A DNA stretch of 64,000 nucleotides from Domibacillus antri (lineage in GTDB: Bacteria; Bacillota; Bacilli; Bacillales; Domibacillaceae), in assembly GCF_001936625.1 (NCBI RefSeq), contig NZ_MSDU01000008.1:124001-188000 (forward strand), read 5' to 3'. The notes under the pieces were generated by a model that was not told where the DNA came from, did no database searches, and was given only the letters and a program-made list of their open reading frames with translations. Below are positions 9,539-17,346 of the stretch, in pieces. The position numbers and the translations under genes are program-made. How positions within the stretch are numbered: position 1 is the first letter of the stretch; each line of letters opens with the position of its first letter.

Positions 9539-9625
9539 TTAATTTACAATAAAAAACCAATAGTACAAGCCCCATCCAATCGCCATCAACGTTAACAAAA
9601 TGAGCAGAATCACATTACTTTTCAT
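9539..9625 (-). CDS. 28-residue single-pass membrane microprotein
   Basis: An ATG at 9625, preceded by GAGGGTGG 8 bases upstream, opens a 28-codon frame: two charged or polar residues, a hydrophobic stretch (VILLILLTLMAIGWGLYYWF) and a stop at 9539. It sits 14 bases downstream of lysA on the same strand, probably co-transcribed. I do not recognise a function. The good ribosome site, tail-anchor-like composition and gene spacing support it being real, but its shortness keeps confidence moderate. Confidence 0.6.
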   Translation of the reverse strand: MKSNVILLILLTLMAIGWGLYYWFFIVN

Positions 9626-9639
9626 GATGATTGCCACCC

Positions 9640-10959
9640 TCAATTCGTTTGCGTCAATTGCAGAGGCAAATCGAGTTTAATAAGGTCATCGTATGTTTCC
9701 CGGCGAATCACCACTTTTGCTTCGCCATTTTCAACGAAAATAACAGGCGGACGCGGGATGCGATTATAATTGTTCGCCATCGAATAGCCATATGCGCCCG
9801 TACAGAACATGGCCAGAAGATCCCCTGTTTCTGCTTTTGGCAGCGGCAAATCCCAGATAAGCATATCGCCGGATTCACAGCATTTCCCCGCAATAGACAC
9901 TGTTTCTTCAACAGGATCATTGACACGATTGGCAAGGACAGCTTCATATTTTGCCTCGTATAAAGCTGGACGAATATTGTCGCTCATCCCGCCATCAACC
10001 GCTAAATATTTACGTACGTTCGGGACATCTTTCACAGACCCTGTCTCATAAATCGTGACACCGGCATCGCCAACGAGGGAGCGGCCAGGTTCGATCCAAA
10101 TTTCCGGCATGATCATGCCGAGACGCGAAGACTCTTCCTGCACCTTCCGGATAATTTCTTCCACATAGGCAGCCGGCTCCAGCGGGTCATCTTCTGATGT
10201 ATAGCGTATGCCAAAGCCGCCTCCAAGGTTCAATACCGTCGCTTCAAACTTAAGACGCTCTTTCCAATCAGCCAGTTTGCCGATAATTTTTTCGGCCGCA
10301 AGCGTGAAACCGGTTGTTTCAAAAATTTGCGAGCCGATGTGGCAGTGCAGACCAAGCACATGAATAAATGGCTTTTCCATTGCTATAACAAGCGCTTCTT
10401 CCGCCTGCCCGTTATTTAAATCAAAACCAAATTTCGAATCTTCCTGTCCGGTCAAAATGTAGTCATGAGTGTGCGCTTCAATGCCGGGTGTAATACGTAA
10501 TAAAATCCTTATTGCCTGACCACGCGACCGGCTGATTTCATCAATTAAAGACAATTCATGAAAATTATCGACAACGATACAGCCGATAGCTGCGTCAAAA
10601 GCCATTTCCAATTCCTCACGGCTTTTATTGTTTCCATGGAAATGAATACGTTCAACGGGAAATCCCGCTTTTTGAGCCGTATATAATTCGCCGCCGGAAA
10701 CGACGTCGAGTGAAAGCCCTTCCTGCTCAGCCAGCTGCATCATAGCCACTGAAGCGAACGCTTTACTGGCATAGGCCACTTGTGCGGTCACACCCATTTG
10801 CTCAAATGTTTTCTTAAATCCCCTTGCCCGTTGTCTGATTAACGCTACATCATATACATAAAGCGGTGTTCCGTATTGCGCCGCCAGTTCAACAACATCG
10901 ACACCTCCAATTTCAAGATGGCCGAGATCATTCACGGCAGCTGTTCCGTATGTATGCAT
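9640..10959 (-). CDS. lysA: Diaminopimelate decarboxylase LysA
   Basis: PLP enzyme for the last step of lysine synthesis, meso-diaminopimelate to L-lysine. 439 residues, fold type III: PLP Lys66 in YASKAF, the HCHIGSQ motif near residue 205, the glycine-rich phosphate site LNLGGGFGI near 250, and the C-terminal CESGD catalytic Cys near 365. Its position downstream of spoVAF is as in B. subtilis, but a terminator and a separate promoter isolate it here. Confidence 0.96.
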   Translation of the reverse strand: MHTYGTAAVNDLGHLEIGGVDVVELAAQYGTPLYVYDVALIRQRARGFKKTFEQMGVTAQVAYASKAFASVAMMQLAEQEGLSLDVVSGGELYTAQKAGFPVERIHFHGNNKSREELEMAFDAAIGCIVVDNFHELSLIDEISRSRGQAIRILLRITPGIEAHTHDYILTGQEDSKFGFDLNNGQAEEALVIAMEKPFIHVLGLHCHIGSQIFETTGFTLAAEKIIGKLADWKERLKFEATVLNLGGGFGIRYTSEDDPLEPAAYVEEIIRKVQEESSRLGMIMPEIWIEPGRSLVGDAGVTIYETGSVKDVPNVRKYLAVDGGMSDNIRPALYEAKYEAVLANRVNDPVEETVSIAGKCCESGDMLIWDLPLPKAETGDLLAMFCTGAYGYSMANNYNRIPRPPVIFVENGEAKVVIRRETYDDLIKLDLPLQLTQTN

Positions 10960-11015
10960 CTTTTATCGCTCCGATCTTTTAACGTCATGCCAACATTCAG
11001 CATCAGAATAAAAGT

Positions 11016-11044
11016 ACTATATCACACATTGACGGCCCGCTCAA
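11016..11044 (-). promoter_or_regulatory. Predicted SigA promoter of lysA
   Basis: Minus strand TTGAGC (11039-11044), 17-base spacer, extended -10 TGATATAGT with TATAGT at 11016-11021. Confidence 0.55.
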
Positions 11045-11052
11045 TATACGAA

Positions 11053-11084
11053 CAAAATCACCGGTCAGCCAGAAGTTGACCGGT
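11053..11084 (-). terminator. Terminator after spoVAF
   Basis: ACCGGTCA (11077-11084 read on minus) pairs perfectly with TGACCGGT (11060-11067) around a 9-base loop, followed by GATTTTGTT. The spoVAF stop lies in the stem. Confidence 0.65.
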
Positions 11085-12486
11085 TTATTTCCGGGATTCC
11101 TGACTGTTCCGGTGCCTGACGGCGTATCAATATCGTAAATAACGATTTAGCGTCGAACGGGACAAGCGGCCATAAATATGGCGCCCCGAACGGTTTCAAA
11201 CGGACAAGAAACAGAAAAAAGAGAGTAGTGGCAATCACAAGTCCGGCTGGTCCGAATAACGCGGCAGAAATGATAAAAAAGAGCCTGACCATTTTATTTG
11301 CTATCCCCAGTTCATAACTAGGTGTTGAAAATGTGCCGATCGCCGCTAATGCCGTATACAAAATGACTTCCGGAACGAAAAGACCGGTGTCGATCGCGAT
11401 TTGACCAATCAAGACGGCTGCGACAAGGCCCATTGCCGTTGACAGCGGCTGAGGTGTATGGATCGCCGCGATCCGAAGCCACTCAATACCCACATCCGCA
11501 ATTAATATTTGCGCAACGAGCGGTATATTCGTCTCTTTGCTCGGCCCAATAAACGCGAGAGCTTTCGGCAGCATATTTGGATGTTCCGCAAACAAAAACC
11601 AAAGCGGTAATAAAAAAAGAGACATCCATAACCCAATGAAGCGAATCATCCGGATAAACGTTCCGGCAGCGGGCAGCTCCCGATACTCTTCCGCATGCTG
11701 CAAATGCTGAAGAAACGTAGCGGGCATAATCATAACAGCTGGCGAGGTATCGGTAAATAACAATACATGCCCCTCAAGTAAATGAGCTGCACCGATATCT
11801 GCCCGTTCGGTATACCGGACGAGCGGATACGGGTTGTAACGCTGTTTAACGATAAATTCTTCAATCGTTTTATCCGCCATCGGCACACCATCGACATTAA
11901 TGTTCTGGATTTCCTTTTTGACTTTTTCCACAAGGTCCGGGTTCGCCAGCCCTTCGATATAACCGACGGCGACGTCCATTTGAGACATGGAACCCGCTTT
12001 CATCATTTCAAAACGCAGATTGCCGTTTCGAATTCTCCTTCTTGTAAGCGCTGTATTGACAATAACATTTTCCACATAACCGTCTCGTGAACCACGCACG
12101 ACTTTCTCGGTATCCGGTTCTTCCGGCTGACGCCCTGGATAACTTCGGACATCCACTGCGAACAAGCCGTTCGGCACGGCTATGACAATAAGACCGGCTA
12201 ACATAAAATGTGCCAGTTTCGTCCTGTCTGTCACTTCTTCAACGGATTGGTGCACAAGATGATTTTTTACGAGTTCAGCCGCCGGCTCTTTTCGTTTTCT
12301 CTCGATGGCGAGAAGAGATTCGATCAATTCAATAATAAATCTCGTTTCACACAATCCATTAATAAAATAAAGATGGAGCGGTTCACCGGCAATAATCAGC
12401 CTCCGTACACCAGCATCAAAACTTTTCCCCAGTCCGGCTTCTTTTTCCAAAAAAGCATCAATCTCACTCGGTTGAACGTTCATCAT
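11065..12486 (-). CDS. spoVAF: Spore germination membrane protein SpoVAF
   Basis: 473-residue GerA-family protein homologous to germinant-receptor A subunits: a large soluble N-terminal region (about 1-270) with the typical DGYVENVIVNTALTRRRIRN segment, then five or six membrane helices and a short tail. In B. subtilis it works with the SpoVA channel during germination ion and DPA release. ATG 12486 has GGAG 5 bases upstream; the frame extends to 12522 without a better site. It begins only 11 bases after spoVAB, where spoVAC-D-Eb-Ea would normally lie. Confidence 0.93.
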   Translation of the reverse strand: MMNVQPSEIDAFLEKEAGLGKSFDAGVRRLIIAGEPLHLYFINGLCETRFIIELIESLLAIERKRKEPAAELVKNHLVHQSVEEVTDRTKLAHFMLAGLIVIAVPNGLFAVDVRSYPGRQPEEPDTEKVVRGSRDGYVENVIVNTALTRRRIRNGNLRFEMMKAGSMSQMDVAVGYIEGLANPDLVEKVKKEIQNINVDGVPMADKTIEEFIVKQRYNPYPLVRYTERADIGAAHLLEGHVLLFTDTSPAVMIMPATFLQHLQHAEEYRELPAAGTFIRMIRFIGLWMSLFLLPLWFLFAEHPNMLPKALAFIGPSKETNIPLVAQILIADVGIEWLRIAAIHTPQPLSTAMGLVAAVLIGQIAIDTGLFVPEVILYTALAAIGTFSTPSYELGIANKMVRLFFIISAALFGPAGLVIATTLFFLFLVRLKPFGAPYLWPLVPFDAKSLFTILIRRQAPEQSGIPEINRSTSG

Positions 12487-12497
12487 GCTGTCTCCTT

Positions 12498-12914
12498 TCA
12501 AAGCGGGGAAAAGAATATCCATTGGACAAGGGAACCCGCTGTTTTCCCGAGTGCCACCGCCATCATTAAGATGTTTATTTGCTCAAAAACACCGGCTCTG
12601 CGCGCTAAAATCGGAAACACATTTAAGACTTCCGTGAGCGCGGCAGCAGCCATACCAATAAATAAACCGGCAAACAAGCCAATCGCGGCTGTTACAAAGG
12701 CCGGAATATACAATTGTACAGAAAAAATGTGAAGACACGTCCCTGCAAGAACGCCAACAACAAGCGCCAGTTCATACAAATGAATGAACGGCTTCGTTTT
12801 TGTAGCCGACATGAGGCGGGGAATAACACCGAGTACGGTAATAAACGCCACATAGCCTGCCCCTGTCGCAAGCCCTCCGGCAATGCCTAAAAAAATGATC
12901 AAAACCGTCTCCAT
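12498..12914 (-). CDS. spoVAB: Stage V sporulation protein AB
   Basis: 138-residue membrane protein with four or five hydrophobic segments; belongs to the SpoVA system that moves dipicolinic acid across the spore inner membrane. The sequence METVLIIFLGIAGGLATGAG and length match SpoVAB (B. subtilis 141). ATG 12914 begins one base after the spoVAA stop, with an AAGGA about 11 bases upstream, indicating coupling. An upstream frame extension to 13007 overlaps spoVAA and is rejected. Confidence 0.93.
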   Translation of the reverse strand: METVLIIFLGIAGGLATGAGYVAFITVLGVIPRLMSATKTKPFIHLYELALVVGVLAGTCLHIFSVQLYIPAFVTAAIGLFAGLFIGMAAAALTEVLNVFPILARRAGVFEQINILMMAVALGKTAGSLVQWIFFSPL

Positions 12915-12915
12915 C

Positions 12916-13512
12916 TCACGGTTGTTCCTTTTCATTTGCCGCAAGATAACCATTGATATCTTCTTCATATTTAAACATTTCCAAATCAAGCGGTCCCGGC
13001 TCTTCATTCAGCCTTTTTTGCCATAAACGGTTAAAGAAGAAAATCATGCCGAGACCAAGTCCAATTGAATAGGGGATTTGAAGCAATAAGGGCCGATCCA
13101 CTCTGGAACCGGTCACCATCTCATAGAGCATGACATGTACTTTTTGCATGGAAACATCTTCATGAAAATTCATTATCGTCAGCGCAGCGCCAGTAAATAG
13201 TACGATCCAAACGAAAGCAATTTTCCAAAATGACGCGGCAGGAACAGCAGTTTGCAAGCTGACAATGGCTTCAGTCTCTCCGGCAATCTCCACTTTTGAT
13301 TCGGGCATCGCGTCTTTCAACGCTTTAATCACATCCAGAACTGTAATGACCACAATATTGCCTGCTGAAGGCGGAATTTGTTTGATGATTATTTTTTCTA
13401 AAATCGGTATGATATCATCACTTGCCTGCGCATCAGCTACATCAAAAAAAGTAATGAGCCGCTGATCCAGACGAACGTGCCGTTTCAAACTGATATACAC
13501 TGTATCATCCAT
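12916..13512 (-). CDS. spoVAA: Stage V sporulation protein AA
   Basis: 198-residue membrane protein of the forespore SpoVA operon. The N-terminal domain (1-105) is soluble and starts with VYISLKRHVRL; two membrane helices lie near 112-130 and 158-176, followed by a charged C-terminus. B. subtilis SpoVAA is 206 residues. ATG with GGAGG 7 bases upstream. A candidate SigF/SigG promoter overlaps the end of sigF (13536-13564), and the ribosome site can pair with a segment beside that promoter. Confidence 0.94.
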   Translation of the reverse strand: MDDTVYISLKRHVRLDQRLITFFDVADAQASDDIIPILEKIIIKQIPPSAGNIVVITVLDVIKALKDAMPESKVEIAGETEAIVSLQTAVPAASFWKIAFVWIVLFTGAALTIMNFHEDVSMQKVHVMLYEMVTGSRVDRPLLLQIPYSIGLGLGMIFFFNRLWQKRLNEEPGPLDLEMFKYEEDINGYLAANEKEQP

Positions 13513-13520
13513 ACCCGCAC

Positions 13521-13537
13521 CTCCGCTTTTTACGGAG
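13521..13537 (-). promoter_or_regulatory. Potential SD-sequestering hairpin before spoVAA
   Basis: Minus strand CTCCG (13533-13537) can pair with CGGAG (13521-13525), which is part of the spoVAA ribosome site. The 5' arm lies at or upstream of the expected start of transcription from 13536-13564, so the hairpin would occur only in sigF read-through mRNA. The stem is short (5 pairs). Confidence 0.35.
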
Positions 13538-13564
13538 TTTCCCCGTGCGTTTTACTTTTTATTC
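13536..13564 (-). promoter_or_regulatory. Candidate forespore (SigF/SigG) promoter of spoVAA
   Basis: Minus strand GAATA (13560-13564, one mismatch to GYATA), exactly 15 bases, then GGGGAAACT (13536-13544), matching the SigF-type -10 GGNNANAHT. It overlaps the sigF 3' end. Forespore expression of spoVA is established in B. subtilis. Confidence 0.45.
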
Positions 13565-14289
13565 ATATCTTCACGCAGACCACGAATGATCTGCTTCTCG
13601 AGACGGGACACCTGCACCTGCGATATCCCGAGACGCTCCGCTGTTTCCGCCTGCGTGCAGTCTTTATAGTACCGCAAATAAATAATCAGCCGCTCCCGCT
13701 CATTTAACTTTTCCACCGCTTCTTTTAACACAAGGGAATCAAACCATTTCATATCCGGTGCGGAAAGCTGATCGAGCAGCGTGATCGGCTCTCCTTCATT
13801 TTCATATACCGTTTCATGAATGGATGCCGGTTTTCGCGCAGATTCCTGTGCCATTAATGCTTCTTCTGTCGTAATATCAAGCCGTTCTGCTAACTCATTC
13901 ACCGTTGGTGCGCGGCCAAATTGAGCGGTAAACTGCTCTCTCTCCCGCCTCATTTTATTGGCTGTCTCTTTTAGGCGTCTGCTCACCTTCACTTCGCCAT
14001 CGTCACGTAAAAAGCGCTGAATTTCACCAATAATCATTGGCACGGCATAGGTCGAAAATTTTACATTGTAAGACAGGTCAAATTTATCAATACATTTTAG
14101 CAAGCCGATGCAGCCAATTTGAAACAAATCGTCCGACTCATAACCACGGTTTAAAAATCGCTGCACAACGGACCACACAAGTCTTGTATTCCACTCCACC
14201 AGCTTATTTCTCGCTTCGGGATCTCCAGACTGGCTTTTCTTAATGAGCGCCTTTACTTCACTGTCAGACAGCTGTACGGCCTGTTTCAT
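13552..14289 (-). CDS. sigF: Forespore sigma factor SigF
   Basis: 245-residue sigma-70 family factor, the first forespore-specific sigma of sporulation. Region 2 is visible in GYESDDLFQIGCIGLLKCIDKFD and the -10-binding stretch before VPMIIGEIQRFLRDDG; region 4 helix-turn-helix is TQAETAERLGISQVQVSRLE near the C-terminus. ATG with AGAGGA about 8 bases upstream. Third gene of the spoIIA operon; held inactive by SpoIIAB until SpoIIAA is dephosphorylated. Confidence 0.96.
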   Translation of the reverse strand: MKQAVQLSDSEVKALIKKSQSGDPEARNKLVEWNTRLVWSVVQRFLNRGYESDDLFQIGCIGLLKCIDKFDLSYNVKFSTYAVPMIIGEIQRFLRDDGEVKVSRRLKETANKMRREREQFTAQFGRAPTVNELAERLDITTEEALMAQESARKPASIHETVYENEGEPITLLDQLSAPDMKWFDSLVLKEAVEKLNERERLIIYLRYYKDCTQAETAERLGISQVQVSRLEKQIIRGLREDMNKK

Positions 14290-14301
14290 ATGGCGGGTCC
14301 T

Positions 14302-14742
14302 CTATACACACCGGACACGTTTACCGGCCAGGCGTTTTTTAAACCGGACCACAGTCCCTGATGATGTGCTTGATTCGATCTCCAGCAGGTCCGTAAAATG
14401 CTCCATGATCGTAAATCCCATTCCGGCACGTTCCATTTCCGGCTTTGTGGTAAATAGCGGTTCCTTTGCTTCCTCAATATTCCGAATCCCTTTTCCTTCA
14501 TCGCGGATGACCACATCGATTTCTCCATCATCTATCGAAGCAGAAAGATAAACGACACAGGCGGGATTGCTGTCGTATCCGTGAATAATCGCATTTGTCA
14601 CCGCCTCGGAAACCGCTGTCTTTAATTCGGCCAGATCATCCATGGTCGGATTCAATTTCGCTGCAAATGCCGCAACCGCAACACGGGCAAAGGCTTCATT
14701 TTCACCTAGTGCGTTAAACGAAAGGTTCATGACATTTTGCAT
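14302..14742 (-). CDS. spoIIAB: Anti-sigma factor and kinase SpoIIAB
   Basis: 146-residue GHKL-type serine kinase that binds SigF and phosphorylates SpoIIAA. Bergerat-fold motifs are visible: N-box EAVTNAIIHG near residues 45-54, G1-box IRDEGKGI near 80-87, and GMGFTIM near 107-113. The start MQNVMNLSFNALGENEAFAR aligns with the B. subtilis protein. Overlaps the spoIIAA 3' end by 16 bases. Confidence 0.96.
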   Translation of the reverse strand: MQNVMNLSFNALGENEAFARVAVAAFAAKLNPTMDDLAELKTAVSEAVTNAIIHGYDSNPACVVYLSASIDDGEIDVVIRDEGKGIRNIEEAKEPLFTTKPEMERAGMGFTIMEHFTDLLEIESSTSSGTVVRFKKRLAGKRVRCV

Positions 14743-15089
14743 GATGGCCCCTCCAATCTGCGCAATGCATCCTGTTCGGTCTGTTCAACATACATGATTT
14801 TAAATAACCCCGACAGCTGAAAAAGCCGTTTTACCTGCGTGTTTAATCCACATACAGTTACACTGCCGCCAAGTTCATTCACCTGGCGGTAGCGGCCCAG
14901 AATCACACCGAGTCCCGAGCTGTCCATAAAGGAAAGGCCGCCCAAATTCCAGATTAAATGCAGTGTTTCATTCGCCTCCATTTCCGCTTCCACAAACTCT
15001 TTCACCTGCTCCGCATAATAATGATCGAGTTCACCTGCTAAACGGATACATAACACATTTCCTGTTGCTTCTGCCGTCGTCGTCACCAT
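14727..15089 (-). CDS. spoIIAA: Anti-anti-sigma factor SpoIIAA
   Basis: 120-residue STAS-domain protein that frees SigF from SpoIIAB when unphosphorylated. The phosphorylation site lies in LSFMDSSGLGVILGRYRQ, near residue 56. ATG 15089 has AAGGAGG 10 bases upstream. First gene of the spoIIA operon. In B. subtilis dacF precedes it; here pdp ends upstream with a terminator and dacF is absent. Confidence 0.95.
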   Translation of the reverse strand: MVTTTAEATGNVLCIRLAGELDHYYAEQVKEFVEAEMEANETLHLIWNLGGLSFMDSSGLGVILGRYRQVNELGGSVTVCGLNTQVKRLFQLSGLFKIMYVEQTEQDALRRLEGPSCKMS

Positions 15090-15122
15090 TTCATGTATTC
15101 CTCCTTTTTGTACTAAGACGGT

Positions 15123-15152
15123 AATTTCGGTCTGGCAAACGCGTTATCCTTC
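15123..15152 (-). promoter_or_regulatory. SigH promoter of spoIIA
   Basis: Minus strand GAAGGATAA (15144-15152) fully matches the SigH -35 RNAGGAWWW; 12 bases later ACCGAAATT (15123-15131) matches RNNGAATWW with one mismatch. SigH control of spoIIA is established in B. subtilis. Confidence 0.6.
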
Positions 15153-15184
15153 CCATTTACAAAAGTAGAAAAAACATCCTTTTT

Positions 15185-15191
15185 TTCGACA
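15185..15191 (-). promoter_or_regulatory. 0A box (Spo0A site) upstream of spoIIA
   Basis: A perfect TGTCGAA heptamer on the minus strand lies about 33 bases upstream of the SigH -35, where Spo0A~P activator sites are known for spoIIA in B. subtilis. The heptamer alone occurs by chance several times per 64 kb, so the location is the main support. Confidence 0.5.
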
Positions 15192-15221
15192 AAATAAAAA
15201 GACTGACGATTGTCAGTCTTT
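15191..15221 (-). terminator. Terminator of the deoB-pupG-pdp operon
   Basis: Perfect 10-base stem AAAGACTGAC/GTCAGTCTTT with a 4-base loop on the minus strand, followed by TTATTTTG. It contains the pdp stop codon. Confidence 0.8.
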
Positions 15222-16517
15222 GATCACTTTATGAATTAATACCGGCTGTTTCACTTGGTTTCTTGAAAAATGATATGCTTCTTTTACTTTTTGAATCGAG
15301 TTTTCGGAATTTTCCCGAGCCGCATGCAATGTCACCAGTACGTCCCCTTTTTTGACTTGATCCCCGATTTTTTTGTTTAAGGTAATGCCGACTGCGTGAT
15401 TAATATGGTCCTCTTTTGTTGCCCTTCCTGCGCCTAAATACATAGCGGCTGCACCAATGGACTCCGCGTCAATTTCCGATACATAGCCATCCATTTCCGC
15501 TTTTACATCAATGTGATACGCCGCCTGCGGGAGTTTGTCTACATCATCAATCACTTCAATATTGCCGCCCTGTGCGATGACAAACTGACGGAAGGATTCA
15601 AATGCTTTCCCGTTTTCGAGATTTTGTTCAAGCGTTTCATACGCTTTTTTATAATCCGAAAACGCGCCGGCAAGGACCGTCATATGTGCGGCAATTTCAA
15701 GTGACAGCGTTCGCAGATCATGTATTTTCGCTCCCTGTAAAATAGCGGCAGCTTCTTTAATTTCGTTCGCATTGCCGACTTCAAATCCGAGCGGCTGATT
15801 CATATCACTGATGATCGCTATCGTTTTTTTTCCTAAACGATTGCCGATCGCCACCATTTCTTTCGCCAGTGATTCTGAATCTTCGAGCGTTTTCATAAAC
15901 GCTCCGGAGCCTGTTTTCACATCAAGAACAATGCTGTCGGCACCGGAAGCCAGCTTTTTACTCATGATTGAACCGGCGATGAGCGGAATCGACTCGACTG
16001 TGGCTGTCACGTCGCGCAGCGCATACAATTTTTTATCCGCCGGTGCGAGATTCCCTGTCTGTCCGGCAACAGATAATTTATACTTATTGACATTGTCTAT
16101 AAATTGTTCTTTCGTCAACTCGATATTGAACCCTTCAATTGATTCAAGCTTATCGATCGTGCCGCCCGTATGACCAAGTCCTCTGCCTGACATTTTGGCA
16201 ACCGGGACACCGGCAGATGCAACCAGCGGACCGACAATAAAGGTCACTTTATCACCGACACCGCCTGTTGAATGCTTATCGACTTTATGTCCTTTAATGC
16301 GTGATAAATCAATTGTTTCGCCGGAATCCACCATTGCTTTTGTTAAGAGAGCAGTTTCACGCGGAACCATTCCTTGAAAACAAATCGCCATCATGAGCGC
16401 CGAAGCTTGATAGTCCGGAATATCGCCTTTTGTGTAGCCATCAATAAAAAAATAAATTTCTTCCTTTGTTAATTCGCTTCCATTTCGTTTTTTATGAATA
16501 ATGTCGACCATTCTCAT
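15213..16517 (-). CDS. pdp: Pyrimidine-nucleoside phosphorylase
   Basis: Phosphorolysis of uridine, deoxyuridine and thymidine to the free base and (deoxy)ribose-1-phosphate. 434 residues, the exact family length. The phosphate-binding signature KVDKHSTGGVGDK lies near residues 80-92 and the substrate segment SGRGLGHTGGTIDKLES near 115. ATG 16517 (MRMVDIIHKK) chosen by homology; GTG 16529 and two ATGs between them are possible. Follows pupG by 13 bases. Confidence 0.95.
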   Translation of the reverse strand: MRMVDIIHKKRNGSELTKEEIYFFIDGYTKGDIPDYQASALMMAICFQGMVPRETALLTKAMVDSGETIDLSRIKGHKVDKHSTGGVGDKVTFIVGPLVASAGVPVAKMSGRGLGHTGGTIDKLESIEGFNIELTKEQFIDNVNKYKLSVAGQTGNLAPADKKLYALRDVTATVESIPLIAGSIMSKKLASGADSIVLDVKTGSGAFMKTLEDSESLAKEMVAIGNRLGKKTIAIISDMNQPLGFEVGNANEIKEAAAILQGAKIHDLRTLSLEIAAHMTVLAGAFSDYKKAYETLEQNLENGKAFESFRQFVIAQGGNIEVIDDVDKLPQAAYHIDVKAEMDGYVSEIDAESIGAAAMYLGAGRATKEDHINHAVGITLNKKIGDQVKKGDVLVTLHAARENSENSIQKVKEAYHFSRNQVKQPVLIHKVIKD

Positions 16518-16530
16518 CATCATCACCACT

Positions 16531-17346
16531 TTACAAAGATTTGACGATCTCTTTTACATAAGACAGAAAATCGGCGCGCACTTTTTCCGTCGTTTCCATT
16601 ACTTCATCGTGTGTAAGAGGCTGGTCCAGAATCCCGGCTGCCATATTGGAAATGCAGGAAATGCCAAGAACTCGCATCCCTCCATGACGGGCCGCAATCA
16701 CTTCCGGAACAGTTGACATACCGACAGCATCCGCGCCGAGCACACGAGCCATACGGACTTCAGCAGGCGTCTCATATGCCGGACCTGTATTGCCTGCGTA
16801 AACCCCTTCCTGAACGGAAATGCCTGTTTTCTCTGCCGCGGCTTTGGCGAGGCTGCGGAGCTCGCGGCTGTATGCTTCTGACATATCGGGAAAACGCGCG
16901 CCGAGACGATCTTCATTTTTGCCGATCAGCGGATTGCCGCCCATTAAGTTTAAGTGATCGGTAATAATCATTAAATCGCCCGGCCGAAATGATTCGTTGA
17001 CACCCCCGGCTGCATTTGTGACGATGATCGTGTCAATGCCGAGGGCTTTCATGACGCGCACAGGAAAAGTCACTTCTTCAAATGAATAGCCCTCATAGTA
17101 ATGAAACCGGCCTTTCATCGCCGCGACGACTTGACCGGCTAGCGTTCCAATAACAAGCTCTCCCGCATGTCCTTCAACAGTTGATACCGGAAAATGGGGA
17201 ATTTTTTCATACGGTATGGAGACTGCCTCTTCCACTTCATCAGCCAGCACACCTAAGCCAGAGCCTAAAATTAAACCGATATCCGGTTTCTTTTCACGGT
17301 TTTCAGCTAGAAATTGCGCCGCTTCTTCAATATGTGAGTAATTCAT
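16531..17346 (-). CDS. pupG: Purine-nucleoside phosphorylase PupG
   Basis: 271-residue trimeric-type purine-nucleoside phosphorylase cleaving (deoxy)inosine and (deoxy)guanosine with phosphate. Motifs: LILGSGLG phosphate loop near residue 25, GRFHYYEG near 80, and TNAAGGVN near 110. The start overlaps the deoB stop by 4 bases (ATGA) with GGAGG upstream. Middle gene of the nucleoside-salvage operon. Confidence 0.95.
   Translation of the reverse strand: MNYSHIEEAAQFLAENREKKPDIGLILGSGLGVLADEVEEAVSIPYEKIPHFPVSTVEGHAGELVIGTLAGQVVAAMKGRFHYYEGYSFEEVTFPVRVMKALGIDTIIVTNAAGGVNESFRPGDLMIITDHLNLMGGNPLIGKNEDRLGARFPDMSEAYSRELRSLAKAAAEKTGISVQEGVYAGNTGPAYETPAEVRMARVLGADAVGMSTVPEVIAARHGGMRVLGISCISNMAAGILDQPLTHDEVMETTEKVRADFLSYVKEIVKSL

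Noticed and set aside
10960-11064. Lysine riboswitch before lysA
   Set aside because: The 105-base gap is too short for an L-box and is occupied by a promoter and the spoVAF terminator.
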